Made by a program: the position numbers and the translations under genes
Part shown: positions 48,801 through 60,548 of the stretch, one piece after another
Position numbering within the stretch: the first letter of the stretch is position 1
How the letters are laid out: the number at the start of each line of letters is the position of its first letter
From: Magnaporthiopsis rhizophila
Lineage: Eukaryota > Ascomycota > Sordariomycetes > Magnaporthales > Magnaporthaceae
DNA: 64,000 nt
Assembly: GCA_003049465.1 (NCBI GenBank)
Contig: PYSS01000035.1
Coordinates: 62,001-126,000 of the forward strand
Direction of reading: 5' to 3'
Notes under the pieces: model-generated
Databases searched by the model: none
The model's input: only the letters and a program-made list of their open reading frames with translations
Told to the model about the DNA's origin: nothing

Positions 48801-49779
48801 TGTGTCGTTTGTTACAGACAGATAGTCGAGGACCTGTCCTTTATCAAACTTTATCCAACGTTGGTTGGGCGTGATGGCTGGGGTAGCAGCGCCGTGTTTG
48901 CCATGCTGTTTCTGGTCCGAGTAAATATGGAGTTTCATGGTTGTATTGCACTCTCAGCACGGGCAAGTTGGCACGCACACTCGGACGTGTTGGAATTGAA
49001 GGGTGTTGCAAATTACAGTAAGCAAGTATTATTGGGTGAATGGAGACGGGACATCACGGCGACGCAACACGCAGCATAACCCTGTTGGTAGCTTGACGGA
49101 CATTGCCGTGTTGTAGCTTCTTCGCAGGACGGCGATCGAGTGAAGTGATCGATGTCAAATCGGCAGAGAGCTCCCAGAAAGTCCCCACAAAGACGCCAAT
49201 GACGCACCCCCGACTTCGATGCCTGCAACGCAGATCACGGAGCGCGCGGGTCCATTTGCGTCCTGAGGCAGCGATTACGCCATCAAGTCGGCGGCAAAGG
49301 AATGTGGCAGGACAAAGACGGCGGGGCTGCTGATTGGACACCTCAGCAGCCCGAGTAAGCGCAAGTCCGTCCCCTGGGGGCCACTCAGGCCAGCATGCCA
49401 TCGCCAACCAACACGGGGCGCAGCCTGTTATCTTCCGGCCTGGATCGGGCTGCCACACTTACCTCTTCCATTCAGCTCTCCCATCTTCCTTTTCCTTCGT
49501 CAAACCCATCAATCGACTATCCCAATCAACTCGACTCACTTCATCCACCTGAGCGCCGTTGCATCGAATTCTTAGGTTTCGCTTTCTTCTTCTTTTTTAT
49601 CTGTTACTTGGTACGCTGGGCGATACATCACCACTTGTTTCCTAGGTCGTCTCATCCACTTGGCTTTGCTTATCCTTTCGTCAACTCCGGACCGACCCCA
49701 CCCGTCCTCCATCGCCTTCGCAGCCAGAAACAGCCGACACACCACCCACAGCCATCACCACATCACCATCATCATCATC
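42827..49779. other. Seven-kb stretch without a supported gene
   Basis: The left 1-1.5 kb probably includes the promoter and leader of the EGF-module gene, and the right 0.5 kb the CT-rich leader of the gene at 49780. Between them I see only short frames without start context, splice partners or motifs. A 22-nt A run lies at 43666-43687, T runs are scattered, and TAGG tracts lie near 47034-47050. An 81-codon Cys-containing frame at 45543-45788 starts with TTG and is not supported. Non-coding RNA genes or fast-evolving intron-rich genes could be missed here. Confidence 0.4.
43666..43687. repeat. A homopolymer run
   Basis: Twenty-two consecutive A residues read directly. Confidence 0.95.
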
Positions 49780-50958
49780 ATGTTGCCGAGACCCATCTCC
49801 ATCGCCGCCGCCGGCCTGGCGGTGGCTACTGAAGCCTTCCTCCTCCCGCCCGGTGCCCTTCGTGACGCCCCGGCCACGCACCGCGAGTCCTCGTTCAACG
49901 CCCTGCCCTTCGAGGCGACGCCGGCCGAATTCCAGTCGGTCCAGCTCGGCTGCCCCAGCTGTGAGCTCCGTGTGGCGGGCTACATCGGCAGCAGCTTCCG
50001 CGTGAAGAGCAAGGCCGAGAACTACCTCGACCTTGGCTTCTCCGTCCAGCACGCCCCGACGGGAGACCGCCTCCTCGTCAACGGCTTCGAGCTGTACCCC
50101 GAGTCGGACCCGCTCGCGAGCCAGCTCCGCGCCTCGGTCGTGCCCAAGATCGAGGCCATGCCCGGCGTCGAGCACCCCGGACCCGTCATGATGGCCATGG
50201 AGCCCCAAGACCTCGGCTTCGGCCTCATCGTCCGCACCGACAAGGTCGACGAGCAGTCGGGTGCTGAGCTCCTCAGCGTCGACCTCCAGGTCATCGAGGT
50301 TGGCAACCGCTTCATCCAGGGGCTCAAGAACGTCCACATCGACCTGGTTAAGGACAAGGGCGGCGCCCTCATGATCGGTCGCATCCAGCAGTCCGAGACC
50401 CAGAACCCCGTCGAGCCCGCCGGCCAGTGCAATTCCCTGATGTGCAAGATGAAGGCGGCCGCCATCGGCGCCATGAACAAGCTGATGAAGCCGCACTGCA
50501 AGATGCACCACGGCATGCACGGAATGCACGGCATGCACCATGGCATGCACCACGGCGCCCCCCACCACATGTCGCACCCCAAGCCCGCCCTCGTCGATGG
50601 TACCAAGATCCAGTACCAGCACACCCCGCGCACCTGGGCCCGCCTGTTCAAGCAGCTCAGCTACTCGATCGTGCTGCCCGTCCTCGTCGGCATCCTTGCC
50701 GGCATCACCATCAGCGTCCTCGGCATGGTCGTCGGCACTCTCATCGTCGGTCTTTGGCGCGTCTTCGTCCGCGGCCAGACCTTCTTCCCTCGCCGCTGCC
50801 ACCGCCGCTCCGGCTCCACCTCGCAGCACAAGGCCTCGGAGCAGGATGCCGCTCGTGCGGATGAGAAATCTGGCCTCATGGCTGAACAGGACGTCCAGGA
50901 TGTGCCTCCCTCGTACACCGACGAGGAGACCACCAAGCCTGCTGCTCCCACCGTCTAA
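49780..50958 (+). CDS. Secreted/membrane protein with His/Met-rich tract (DUF7728-like)
   Basis: A single exon encodes 392 residues from an ATG after a CT/CA-rich leader. Residues 1-20 form a signal peptide (MLPRPISIAAAGLAVATEAF). Residues of about 45-215 form a luminal domain with two nearby Cys (GCPSCELR), as in fungal proteins annotated DUF7728; that name is from memory of the family. Two more Cys (CNSLMC) precede a His/Met-rich tract at about 240-266 (MHHGMHGMHGMHHGM) that could bind copper or zinc. A hydrophobic segment of about 30 residues (294-328) looks like a membrane span. A basic patch and an acidic tail follow, with PPSY near residue 375, matching the PPxY motif bound by Rsp5-type ubiquitin ligases. 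Type I topology is inferred. Metal binding is inferred only from composition. Confidence 0.85.
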   Translation: MLPRPISIAAAGLAVATEAFLLPPGALRDAPATHRESSFNALPFEATPAEFQSVQLGCPSCELRVAGYIGSSFRVKSKAENYLDLGFSVQHAPTGDRLLVNGFELYPESDPLASQLRASVVPKIEAMPGVEHPGPVMMAMEPQDLGFGLIVRTDKVDEQSGAELLSVDLQVIEVGNRFIQGLKNVHIDLVKDKGGALMIGRIQQSETQNPVEPAGQCNSLMCKMKAAAIGAMNKLMKPHCKMHHGMHGMHGMHHGMHHGAPHHMSHPKPALVDGTKIQYQHTPRTWARLFKQLSYSIVLPVLVGILAGITISVLGMVVGTLIVGLWRVFVRGQTFFPRRCHRRSGSTSQHKASEQDAARADEKSGLMAEQDVQDVPPSYTDEETTKPAAPTV

Positions 50959-51046
50959 GTATCTTCCCCGACGTCTTCTCTCGATCATCTCATCATGGAT
51001 AACTGGCTGTTGGTGGCAATCGCTAAGGCTGTCACCCAAAGTGCTA

Positions 51047-51079
<33 letters not shown>

Positions 51080-51660
51080 CTGTGAAGGAGACAAGGATAT
51101 ATCTCAGATTGAAACAAAGGACACCAAGAAACATTGGAATCTACAAATGTGCTATCTATCTAGGTGCTACGAGCGTTCGGAACGAGCGATTACTTTGTAC
51201 ACTGTAACCTGGGGATCTTTCCTAGGTTGTGGGACCACAAAGCCTTCATTCTTCCTGCCCTCCTGGCATACCCTGCGTTACCTACACTCCTTTTGCTTTG
51301 ATATACTTTCTCCGTCCAAAGAGGTCAAGATTTGCTTCTATGCCCAAATACGGCCTCGACACCTTCCTTTTCCCACACGGCAAGATTTGATTATGGTTAC
51401 CTAGATATTTTCTAGACACGGGATATTACCAAATTCCATCTAGATGGTTTGATCTCCAAAGAAGGTTCTGCATTATATTGCCGCCAAAAAATAAACACGA
51501 GACTTGGGGAGTGGCCGTGGTTCGATTTAAGTAACACAAACCCCCTTTTCGTATATAGGGGAAATATTCGCGAGCCGCAGCAAAAGTAAAGCTTTTTTCC
51601 GGGATGATAGAGAACCAAAAGATGATGGTTTTTTCCGTACATGATCTTTTTTTCTTCTCT
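50959..51660. other. 3' intergenic region with T homopolymer
   Basis: Holds the 3' flank of the preceding gene, a 31-nt T run (51049-51079) and AT-rich sequence up to the tRNA gene. No coding sequence supported. Confidence 0.5.
51049..51079. repeat. T homopolymer run
   Basis: Thirty-one consecutive T residues directly read, about 90 bp after a stop codon. Confidence 0.95.
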
Positions 51661-51732
51661 TGCTTGCGTCGGGAATTGAACCCGAATCTGCTGCTTGGAA
51701 GGCAGCAATGCTAACCATTACACCACGCAAGC
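51661..51732 (-). tRNA. tRNA-Gly, anticodon UCC
   Basis: On the minus strand a complete 72-nt cloverleaf can be drawn. The acceptor stem GCTTGCG pairs fully with CGCAAGC plus discriminator A. The D arm contains TGGTGTAATGGTTAGCA (A box). The anticodon stem GCTGC/GCAGC encloses loop CTTCCAA, with anticodon TCC. The T arm is GGGTTCAATTCCC (B box). No intron. It reads GGA glycine codons. Confidence 0.97.
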
Positions 51733-52179
51733 TTGCCGTCCAATTGGATGGAGGTGTGCCTCGCTTCCTGTCCTTATCAGCAGCAGTCGCTGCCGAGACC
51801 CGCTTCGGCTGCTTGTGTTGGGACTGAACCTTACTTGACGCCATCCACGCCAACGTAAAGGTTTTCGTTCTGAGGCTGGGTAACCGGTAGTTTAAGAAAA
51901 CGGCTATGTGCCGGATACATTATATTCTTGGGTGACTAAAGCCGTTGGCTTTATCTTTTCCTTTCGAGGCGTCCTGTACTCCCAAAATAAATCTTGGGTG
52001 ATGATGATTACATTTCGTAGCAACCTGTTACTATAATGATGAATTAGCAGCGAAGCGGGCGGCTACCTGATGCAGCCCTTCCTTACCTGTTCTCCCCCAA
52101 GAACGACTGGGAATCATCAAACCCCCCTCCCGACTCCCTACTGACCCTACTCGACCCAACCAATCCCACCGCTCGAACA
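51733..52179. other. Intergenic, upstream of tRNA-Gly and of the coiled-coil gene
   Basis: Contains the leader of the gene starting at 52180 (C-rich, 52100-52178). Nothing else supported. Confidence 0.45.
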
Positions 52180-53557
<1,378 letters not shown>

Positions 53558-53734
53558 CAGATGAAAAAGGACACGGCATGGGTGTGCGTCAAGAATAAAA
53601 GAAAATCATTCCATGTCCATGGGGGGCTTGCTATCGAGGGGTGTGGCGATGTTTGGCTTCTTGTCTCTACGGCATTACTGTACAGTTAACCACATATATT
53701 GACAATTCCTTCACTCCGGGAAGTAGAAGGATAC
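53558..53734. other. Short 3' intergenic region
   Basis: AT-rich 3' flank between the coiled-coil gene and the minus-strand remnant. Nothing coding seen. Confidence 0.45.
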
Positions 53735-54085
53735 TTACGTGATCGTCGTGGGGATCTCAACGCAGACGTGGCGCCCTTTCTGCTCGTCCAGAAATGCCGG
53801 ATCTTCGGCCAGTAGCTGCTCGATCTCCATGTCCGCCAAGCAGCACGTCGATTGTGGAGGGGCGTCGCGAAACTCCCATATTTTCCCTAGCGGCGAAAGC
53901 GGTGGCCGACGGTGCACGTCTTGAGCGGACTAAGCCAGGAGTCGGACCAGCCCTCGTTGTTGTGCTTGTCTACAGGCGAACGAGGCCGCTGTAACTGAGG
54001 GGTGTCCTCGGGGACGGTGAAAGCGGTGTTGCCCTGGATGCCCTGTGCCGTGAAGTGGTTGTGGTAGTGCTGGCGAGGACCTGGT
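53735..54085 (-). pseudogene. Probable frameshifted gene remnant, unknown
   Basis: On the minus strand, one frame from about 54085 reads HYHNHFTAQGIQGNTAFTVP and then HNNEGWSDSWLSPLKTCTVG before a TAG near 53894. In the next frame GKIWEFRDAPPQSTCCLADM then QLLAEDPAFLDEQKGRHVCV continues to a stop at 53735. Both parts have coding-like composition. They meet at one point, so a single frameshift would join them. A stop also lies just upstream (near 54088), and no ATG starts the first part. No family recognised. A sequencing indel is an alternative to decay. Confidence 0.4.
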
Positions 54086-54468
54086 CACTTGCCCTTCCCC
54101 ATGCCCATATATCCCAGCCGCCTCTACCAGGAGTGCTTGATAATGACACTGCTAAATCAAGATATCACTAGCGTTGAGAGGATGCATCTACTCTTCGGAA
54201 CGGCACATTGACCGTTCGTCGCGGCCTGTTGCCTACCTTGGCTTTTATGACTGATGATGTTACCCAAAGGTGCCCTGCAGTGCAATCTCGACGTGGTGAC
54301 CTCTAGAACGCGAAATCCATCATGTGTTTGTTCCAATGCGATATCTATCATGAAGCTCTATTTCCAAGTCTTGATACATCTACTCGTAAAAACTTTACAA
54401 CACTCACACAACATCAGAGGAATCTATACAAATCAAGCCGCCGAGGGCGGAGTATCTCGCGACCTTGC
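54086..54468. other. 3' region of the MFS gene
   Basis: Downstream of the minus-strand MFS transporter. Nothing else supported. Confidence 0.4.
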
Positions 54469-56053
54469 CTACAGATCTTTCTTCTCAGCAACCCCTTTAC
54501 CGGCCCTGGCTTTTGCCGCCCCCAGAGACACCGGGGGAGACTTGAGGCCAAAGAAGGCGAGGAGTGCGACAGCAGCAATGCCAACAGCGCCGATACCATA
54601 TGCCACCTCGCGGCCGGCCCACCAGTAAACGCTGGTGAAGAGGACAGGGCCGACGCCCCTGCCGAGCTGTCCCCAACTACGGAGGGCGCCAAGCTTCTCG
54701 CCACGCTCACCGGCTCCGGCCTCGAAGCTGCTGAGGGCGTTGAGCCCCGTAACGACCGTGGCCGACGTGGTGGCAAGGCAGGTGGCAGCCAGGTAGAGCA
54801 CACTGACAGTAGAGCCACGGGCCAGTAGCACAAAGGCGACGACGCAGGACGCAACGCCGAGGCGCACCGAGAGCAAGGGCGGGAGGCGGCGCGTCACACC
54901 ACCCTGGAGGATGGAGGCGACAAGACCTATGTAGCCCAGCAGGCGGCCGTTTCGGGCCGAGGTGTAGCCGAATAGGTCATACGTCATGAAGGGGAGCGAG
55001 AACTCCATGCCGGAGAAGAAGAGGAGGAAGGTCAGGTGGACGGTGTTGAGAAGGAGGTGCGAGTTGGTTCTCTTGACCGGAGCCGCGCTCTTTTCCTTGC
55101 CGGCCGCAGCCTTGGGGGCAGCGGCACCGCTCTTTTCGGTCAACGCCGGCAGTGTTTCAGGCAGAGCGGCGTAGAGATAGGCGGTCTCGGCGACGATGAG
55201 GAAGAGCGAGAACCCGGCGGCGGTGGCGAAGGGGTTCGCAGCCACGGTGGGGATGGAGCTTAGCCAGGCGCCCAGGGCGGGGCCGAAGGTGAAGGCGATG
55301 GAGAAGCAGGCGCCAATGAGAGCCATGGTCGACCCCCGGCTACCCTCGTCCGAGATGTCGGTGGCTATGGCGGTGGCGAGCTGGACGTTGCCCTCGGACA
55401 GACCGCCAACGACGCGCGAGGCCACAAAGGTGCGGAAGTCGACGGCCACAACCCACAGCAGGACTGAGAGGATGTTGCCGCACATGCTGGAAAGGAGCGC
55501 GGTGCGCCGGCCGTACTTGTCCGACAGACGGCCGATCACGGGGGACGCGACAGCTTGCAGGAGGCTACGGCGCAAACAGAGCACATTGTGTTAGTCTCGG
55601 AAACGTTCCTGTTGGGGCGGTAGATGGTAGCTGGCTGCATACGAGAACATGCTCCCCAAAGCACCGCCAAGCAGAACAATATCATATCGGGAGTCTATCG
55701 GCCGAGCGAAGGCGGCCTTGTAGGCGTTGAGGTAGCCCAGAACGTTGGCGAGCAGGGTCGGGGGACGCTGGCGCCCTTCGGAGTCGAGGCCTGCGGGAGC
55801 TTCGGAGTTACGGTAGAACTCGAGGAGGTTCGGGAAGAGAGGGAGGATGAAAGTAAAAGATATCTGGGGCGCAATGCGCGGAGCGTGTTAGCCGGGCGCA
55901 TTGCACTTCCACAAAAAGCAGCCATCATTCCGGCAGCGTCGAGAGGACGGAGGAGGCGGAGAGGGCGGGCCGTCTCACCAGGTCAAGCAGGAGGGAAATG
56001 AAGATGACCCTGAGGACCCTCTTGCGGGTATTGGTATCGACCGAGGACGCCAT
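54469..56053 (-). CDS. Major facilitator superfamily transporter (TetA/drug:H+ type)
   Basis: Three exons, 56053-55979, 55863-55643 and 55564-54469, give 464 codons with matching phases (donors GTGAGA and GTATGC; acceptors CCAG and GTAG). The product is 463 residues, with about 11-12 hydrophobic segments. The MFS motif A appears as GRLSDKYGRRTALL at about residue 110, in the loop between helices 2 and 3. A hydrophilic Ala/Lys-rich central loop (about 260-285) separates two halves of six helices. The first exon is short (25 residues) and carries the N-terminal cytoplasmic tail and the start of helix 1. Fungal proteins of this type are plasma-membrane or vacuolar exporters; the substrate cannot be read from the sequence. 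Confidence 0.92.
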
Positions 56054-58013
56054 CCTTCTGCGACCTGCGCGTCTGGTTGAGGTTTAGTCGGTCTGCTCGG
56101 CGGTGTGCTGGGAGGGAGAGGAAGGCGCAGCGTGGCCGTTGGTGCGCATCGAACAGCAAGGGAGAAAAAAAATATCCGAGACAAAAGGCGGCGCAAGATT
56201 ATCAGAGCAATTAAACAATTCACAGCGAACGCATTACGGACTGGAAAGGTGCTGACCAGATGAAAAGAAAGATTGACTTTGCCCAAAAAACAACACCACT
56301 ACCTCAAAAGACAACGCATCACCAAACTGGCCACGATGTTTCGATGCCGGGGTCTTCCTGGCTGTTCGGCTCTCGCCTCGACGGACCTGAGCTGGGGGTG
56401 GGTTCAGGCGGCCTGTCAAAACGCGGGGGACAGTGCTTTCGAATGGCGACACACAATTGGACGGTGGAGCTAGGGGACGAACGCCTGTGTTCTAGCCTCG
56501 AGGGGGTCCGTGCGGGGCGAACAGCCAGATCCAAACTGTCCCGCCATCACGTAAGCGGTTCATTTGCCTCGAGGTGCAGCCTACAGATGTGTTCATCTCC
56601 AGCAAGGGGCCGTCTCGAGCAAGCATAATTCTTGAATTATTCCGACCCGTCACAAGCGGACACAAGCGTGGCTTGCTCTTCTTCTAACAGCGAATGCGCT
56701 GGCTGGACTCTTCCCAAGTTCTTCCAGCTTTCATTCAACATACGATGTCTCTCTTCGATTCGTGTTTCTCAATCCGCCTTCACACTCTGATATTCGTCCA
56801 AGACAGGTTTCGGAGCCAGCGTGACGCAAAACTGCGACTACGCCATTGGCCACAACAGCATGAAGGTGCATGAGCACCGATGAGCGGGGAGCTGGCTGCG
56901 CTCGTTGGCTGAGGACCACAGCGCTAGCCCCCGATGATCTGCCCAATGGGATTGGCAGGCTGCGGAGGCCAAGGAGAGGTCATGCATGCCCCTCGCCCCT
57001 ACATATCCTCTGCCCTGCCTGCCGTCCGACAATGGCCCCGCCGGCAGTTCCTTTGGGCCACTGTGACAAGCTTGGCCCAATGCAGGTACCGATCCTGCTG
57101 GCACCACCTTCCTTTGTGGAAAGCACAGCCGACGTGCAAGGTGGGAAACGGACGATACGACTGCCCAGTTCACGGGCAGGCACAGGCACACCCGTATTCT
57201 GGGAGAGTCCAGAACAGACGGGTGAATCAGCTGCTCGCGAACCCGAGGATGCGAGGAGGAAGCCCGGGATCGACAAGCGGAGATTGCAAACGGATTCTAC
57301 CAGCAGCCCTGAGGCACAGCTGGCGCTCTGCCGCCCCCTACATATCATCACATTTGGAAAAGGTCTGCTCCTGCTAGCCTCGCCGCCCCGCCTGCCCTCT
57401 GCGGGGCGACGGCAGAAGAAACAAAAAGTGGGCAACGCACGCCACCGTGTGCTGGTTGGTTGCACGGCTGGCCGGCCTCTCCTTATTGAAAACACACGCC
57501 ACAGCTTTAGCCGCCAGCCAACGGCACCATGGGCCAATCATGTTTGCTTTGCCATGGGCCGTCCACGGCACGACCTGCAGACATATCGCCGGGATGGTCA
57601 GGGGGACGGACAGGGGAAGTGAAAAAAGGCGTCATCGACCGATTCAGCCTGTGCACCCTCCCGCCGATCAGCCCCCTGCCTCTTGCGTTCCGCATGCTAC
57701 ATGTGATGCTGTGATGGAGGAGAGCTCTAAGTGGTCGTGGTGGGCATCTCCCCGGAGTGTTGGACGTGCAGATCTGTGTCTCTCAGGCCTCCCATCTTTC
57801 GCCGAGCGGAGAAACATACAAAAGGGGCGCCTGCTCCCCCTCCGTCTTCACTTCCTTTCGAGCATCTTGGACACCAACCCACTCGTTCCAGTCACTCATT
57901 GTCCAGTGGAAGCCTCATCTCTTCCCTCACACGTATACACACACATCCTTCTGTGTGTATCCTGCTCCACCCATAGCCTCCAGCTCCAACAAACCCCTTG
58001 AGGGCTACCCAAG
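56054..58013. other. Divergent promoter region (MFS transporter and GPI-type protein)
   Basis: About 2 kb. A 250-codon frame at 56870-57622 lacks a family signature and its composition (Arg/Pro/Gly) is that of a chance frame in GC-rich DNA. The last 200 bp before 58014 are CT/CA rich with CACA runs, typical of a strong promoter leader. Confidence 0.45.
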
Positions 58014-58679
58014 ATGAAGACCTTCGTTTCTCTCGCTTTCCTTGCCCTAGCCGCCTCTGTGGCCGCCCACGGCCATGGCGACTACGATGTAGGTTGGCTG
58101 TACCGACCCGGTAATGGCTTGTACTAGTCCTAACATGGCCAGAAAAAACCTCCCAATTCTCCTCCGCCCGCTGTGACCCCGCCCACCAAGTGGACGACGA
58201 GCACCATCCGCGCCACCACGACCAAGACCATCACCAGCTGCCCGTCCAAGGATGACTGTGACGAGAAGGACAAGGTCAAGTACACGACTGTCCTGATCGC
58301 CACCACGACCACCATATGCCCGGTGGAGACCACCACCAGCAAGCCGCTTCCGCCGCCGCCTCCTCCGACGACGGCTCCCCCTCCGTCTCCTCCCCCTCCA
58401 CCGTCGCCGCCGCCGCCGCCCAAGACCAGCAGCACATCCATTCTTCCCCCTCCTCCTCCTCCGCCCCCTCCCCCGCCGCCGCCGACTAGCAGCCCGGCGC
58501 CTCCTCCTCCTCCCCCTCCCCCGCCGCCGCCGCCGGCGACGACTAGCAAGACCACCCCCGGCACCATCATCGGGACGCCCACCAAGCCGTCGCAGCCTCC
58601 CATCATCACGGCCGGTGCCAACGTCCACCGCGCCGGCGGTGCTCTGGCTGCCGTGGCTATCGCCGCCGCTCTTATCTAG
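58014..58679 (+). CDS. Proline-rich GPI-anchored cell-wall protein
   Basis: Two exons, 58014-58088 and 58143-58679 (54-bp intron GTAGGT...CCAG), encode 203 residues. An N-terminal signal peptide (MKTFVSLAFLALAASVAA) is followed by HGHGDYD. A Thr-rich segment follows with two Cys pairs (CPSKDDC; TTTTICPVETTT), like the repeat units of fungal wall proteins. About 100 residues are nearly pure Pro/Ser/Thr with Pro runs up to 13. The C-terminus has a small-residue omega-site region (TAGANVHRAGG) and a hydrophobic tail (ALAAVAIAAALI), as for GPI attachment. A structural wall protein is likely; no enzyme domain. Confidence 0.85.
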
Positions 58680-60250
58680 TTCCCTAATCTACTAGTAGCT
58701 CTAGAAGCCTCGCGTCTTGAAAGAAGCGTGAGCAATGACGGGATGTCTGGGGAAATGGGTATGATTATTGGGACAGTGCGGAACGGGAAATATGTAAACG
58801 AAATGTCCGGGTTCCTTTGCTTCTTTGCTGGGGTTGGTCAAGATTGTGTGTGTGTTTACACGTGCTTCCTTTAGCCAAGACCTGCTTAATATCACCTTTC
58901 TGCTGTTTTTTTTTAGTTGTAGATAGGAGGGTAAAAAATCCCTAGGTAATGAAATGGCAATGCGCCCTCTTGGGCGAGGGACGCCAGATCTGATACTGCT
59001 GTTCATGTCACTTGCTACTCGGTGTGTGAGAGGACTCGGCCATAATTTCCCAACTCGCAAAAAGGCGCAATGCTCTGCTGCCCCGGTGGCTGGGTTGGAT
59101 CAGGATCGTGATCTCGGCATGTGTGCAACCTGACTTAACGGCAAGGGATCGAGATGGGATGGTTTCTGGTTTCTGGGCCCGCAAGACAGGAGCGGAAGGA
59201 GGAGGCGGGCAGGCGGCCCAGGCTGACCGGCAGGACGGTCCTCATCTCGCTAACGAACGCCTTCTCGCTTTACCCGCATCCGGATCCCGAGGGCGGGAGG
59301 GAGTGTGTGTGTGTGTAAAACTGAAAGATGGAGCCTTTTCGCCGGTGACCTGCAATATTCTCTCCCTTGGTCTATAGCATTTAGTCGAGATATTTGATGG
59401 GCGCGTTTTTTTTTTTTTTCTGTAGGTGAAACAACGCATGCGGTACCCGCGGGGCACCCAGAGCCAATCGAGCCGACAAGACGCGAAAATTGCAGGATTC
59501 AGGGCGGGGAGACGGTGGCGTGGTGGGTGAAGGGCGGGAAAAAAAAATAAAAAAAATAGGGGCGAGGGTGGTTGCACAACCCACCTAGGCCTTGGTCGGT
59601 CGAATTGCTGTGCTGACATGTGGGCTTGGCAGTTTCGGTCTGTCTTCGGTGGTGTTGTTTTTTTCGGGCACGTCTGCCGGCGTGGCATGGCATCGCTGGG
59701 AGGTCATCGATTGGATGTGGTGAAGGCGATTTTGCTTTTTCGTTATGCGTATCACTGCTGATATTACCTGGCTTTTGCGGCTGGTGCGGTTTTCTATTCC
59801 GTTGGGGTTCTTGTCCTTTGAGTTTCTTTCTTTTGTCAGCTGCTGCGCCTTCAGATGACAATCAGTGCCTCGGAGGGTGGGGATAGAGCTAAGACACGAA
59901 GACAACAGACGTGATGAGAATAATGTGATCAAGAATACATCAAGGGAGCCGCATCGCCGTGCATGTTTGCGTTCTGCGTGTTATACTCGGCTCACTCGTA
60001 GTGGTTCTGCCTGAAAAAAAAAAAAAAAAAAAAACATCAAGATTTGGATTGGCAGCTCCAGAAATCCTCATCCGCAACACGCGGGTGGTTTGCCGTGCGC
60101 CTCATGCCCAACTTGGAAGAAATGTCCTCGTTTGGAGCCGGGTATCAACATAAGGAGCATGCCCCGCCACGATATAGACAACGTGCCAAAAAAAAAAAAA
60201 AATTAGGCTAAAGGAACATATAAATAATATTGGAATGGCGTGCCAGGCTT
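58680..60250. other. Convergent 3' intergenic region
   Basis: About 1.6 kb between the ends of two convergent genes. Contains A/T runs (59408, 60013 and 60187 regions) and a short GT repeat near 59305. No gene supported. Confidence 0.5.
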
Positions 60251-60513
60251 TTAGCTATCACCCTTCCGTAGCTTCGCAACGACATCCTCGACCCTTGTGC
60301 AACCGCCAGCGACGTCCAATTCCGCGAGGCGGTCTCGGGCACCATCGGCGCCAACGACGGCGCACCGGCGCACCTCGCCATTGGGACCCAGGACCAGACG
60401 GCCCACGCGGCCGTCGCGCCACTCGATCCTAATCTGCATCGCCGCCGTGTCGGCTGGCTGGATGTCGACGATGCCGGCTGCCTGGTCTGTTGCTGCCGAG
60501 TCTCGGCTGCCGC

Positions 60514-60548
<35 letters not shown>

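Noticed and set aside
49681..51117. A 478-codon antisense frame opposite the His/Met-rich membrane protein
   Set aside because: Its composition (Asp/Glu/Val/His rich) mirrors codon bias of the sense gene; it starts in the poly-T tail and has no motif.
56870..57622. A 250-codon plus-strand frame
   Set aside because: ATG present, but no family signature, Arg/Pro/Gly composition of a chance frame, and no codon bias like the neighbours.
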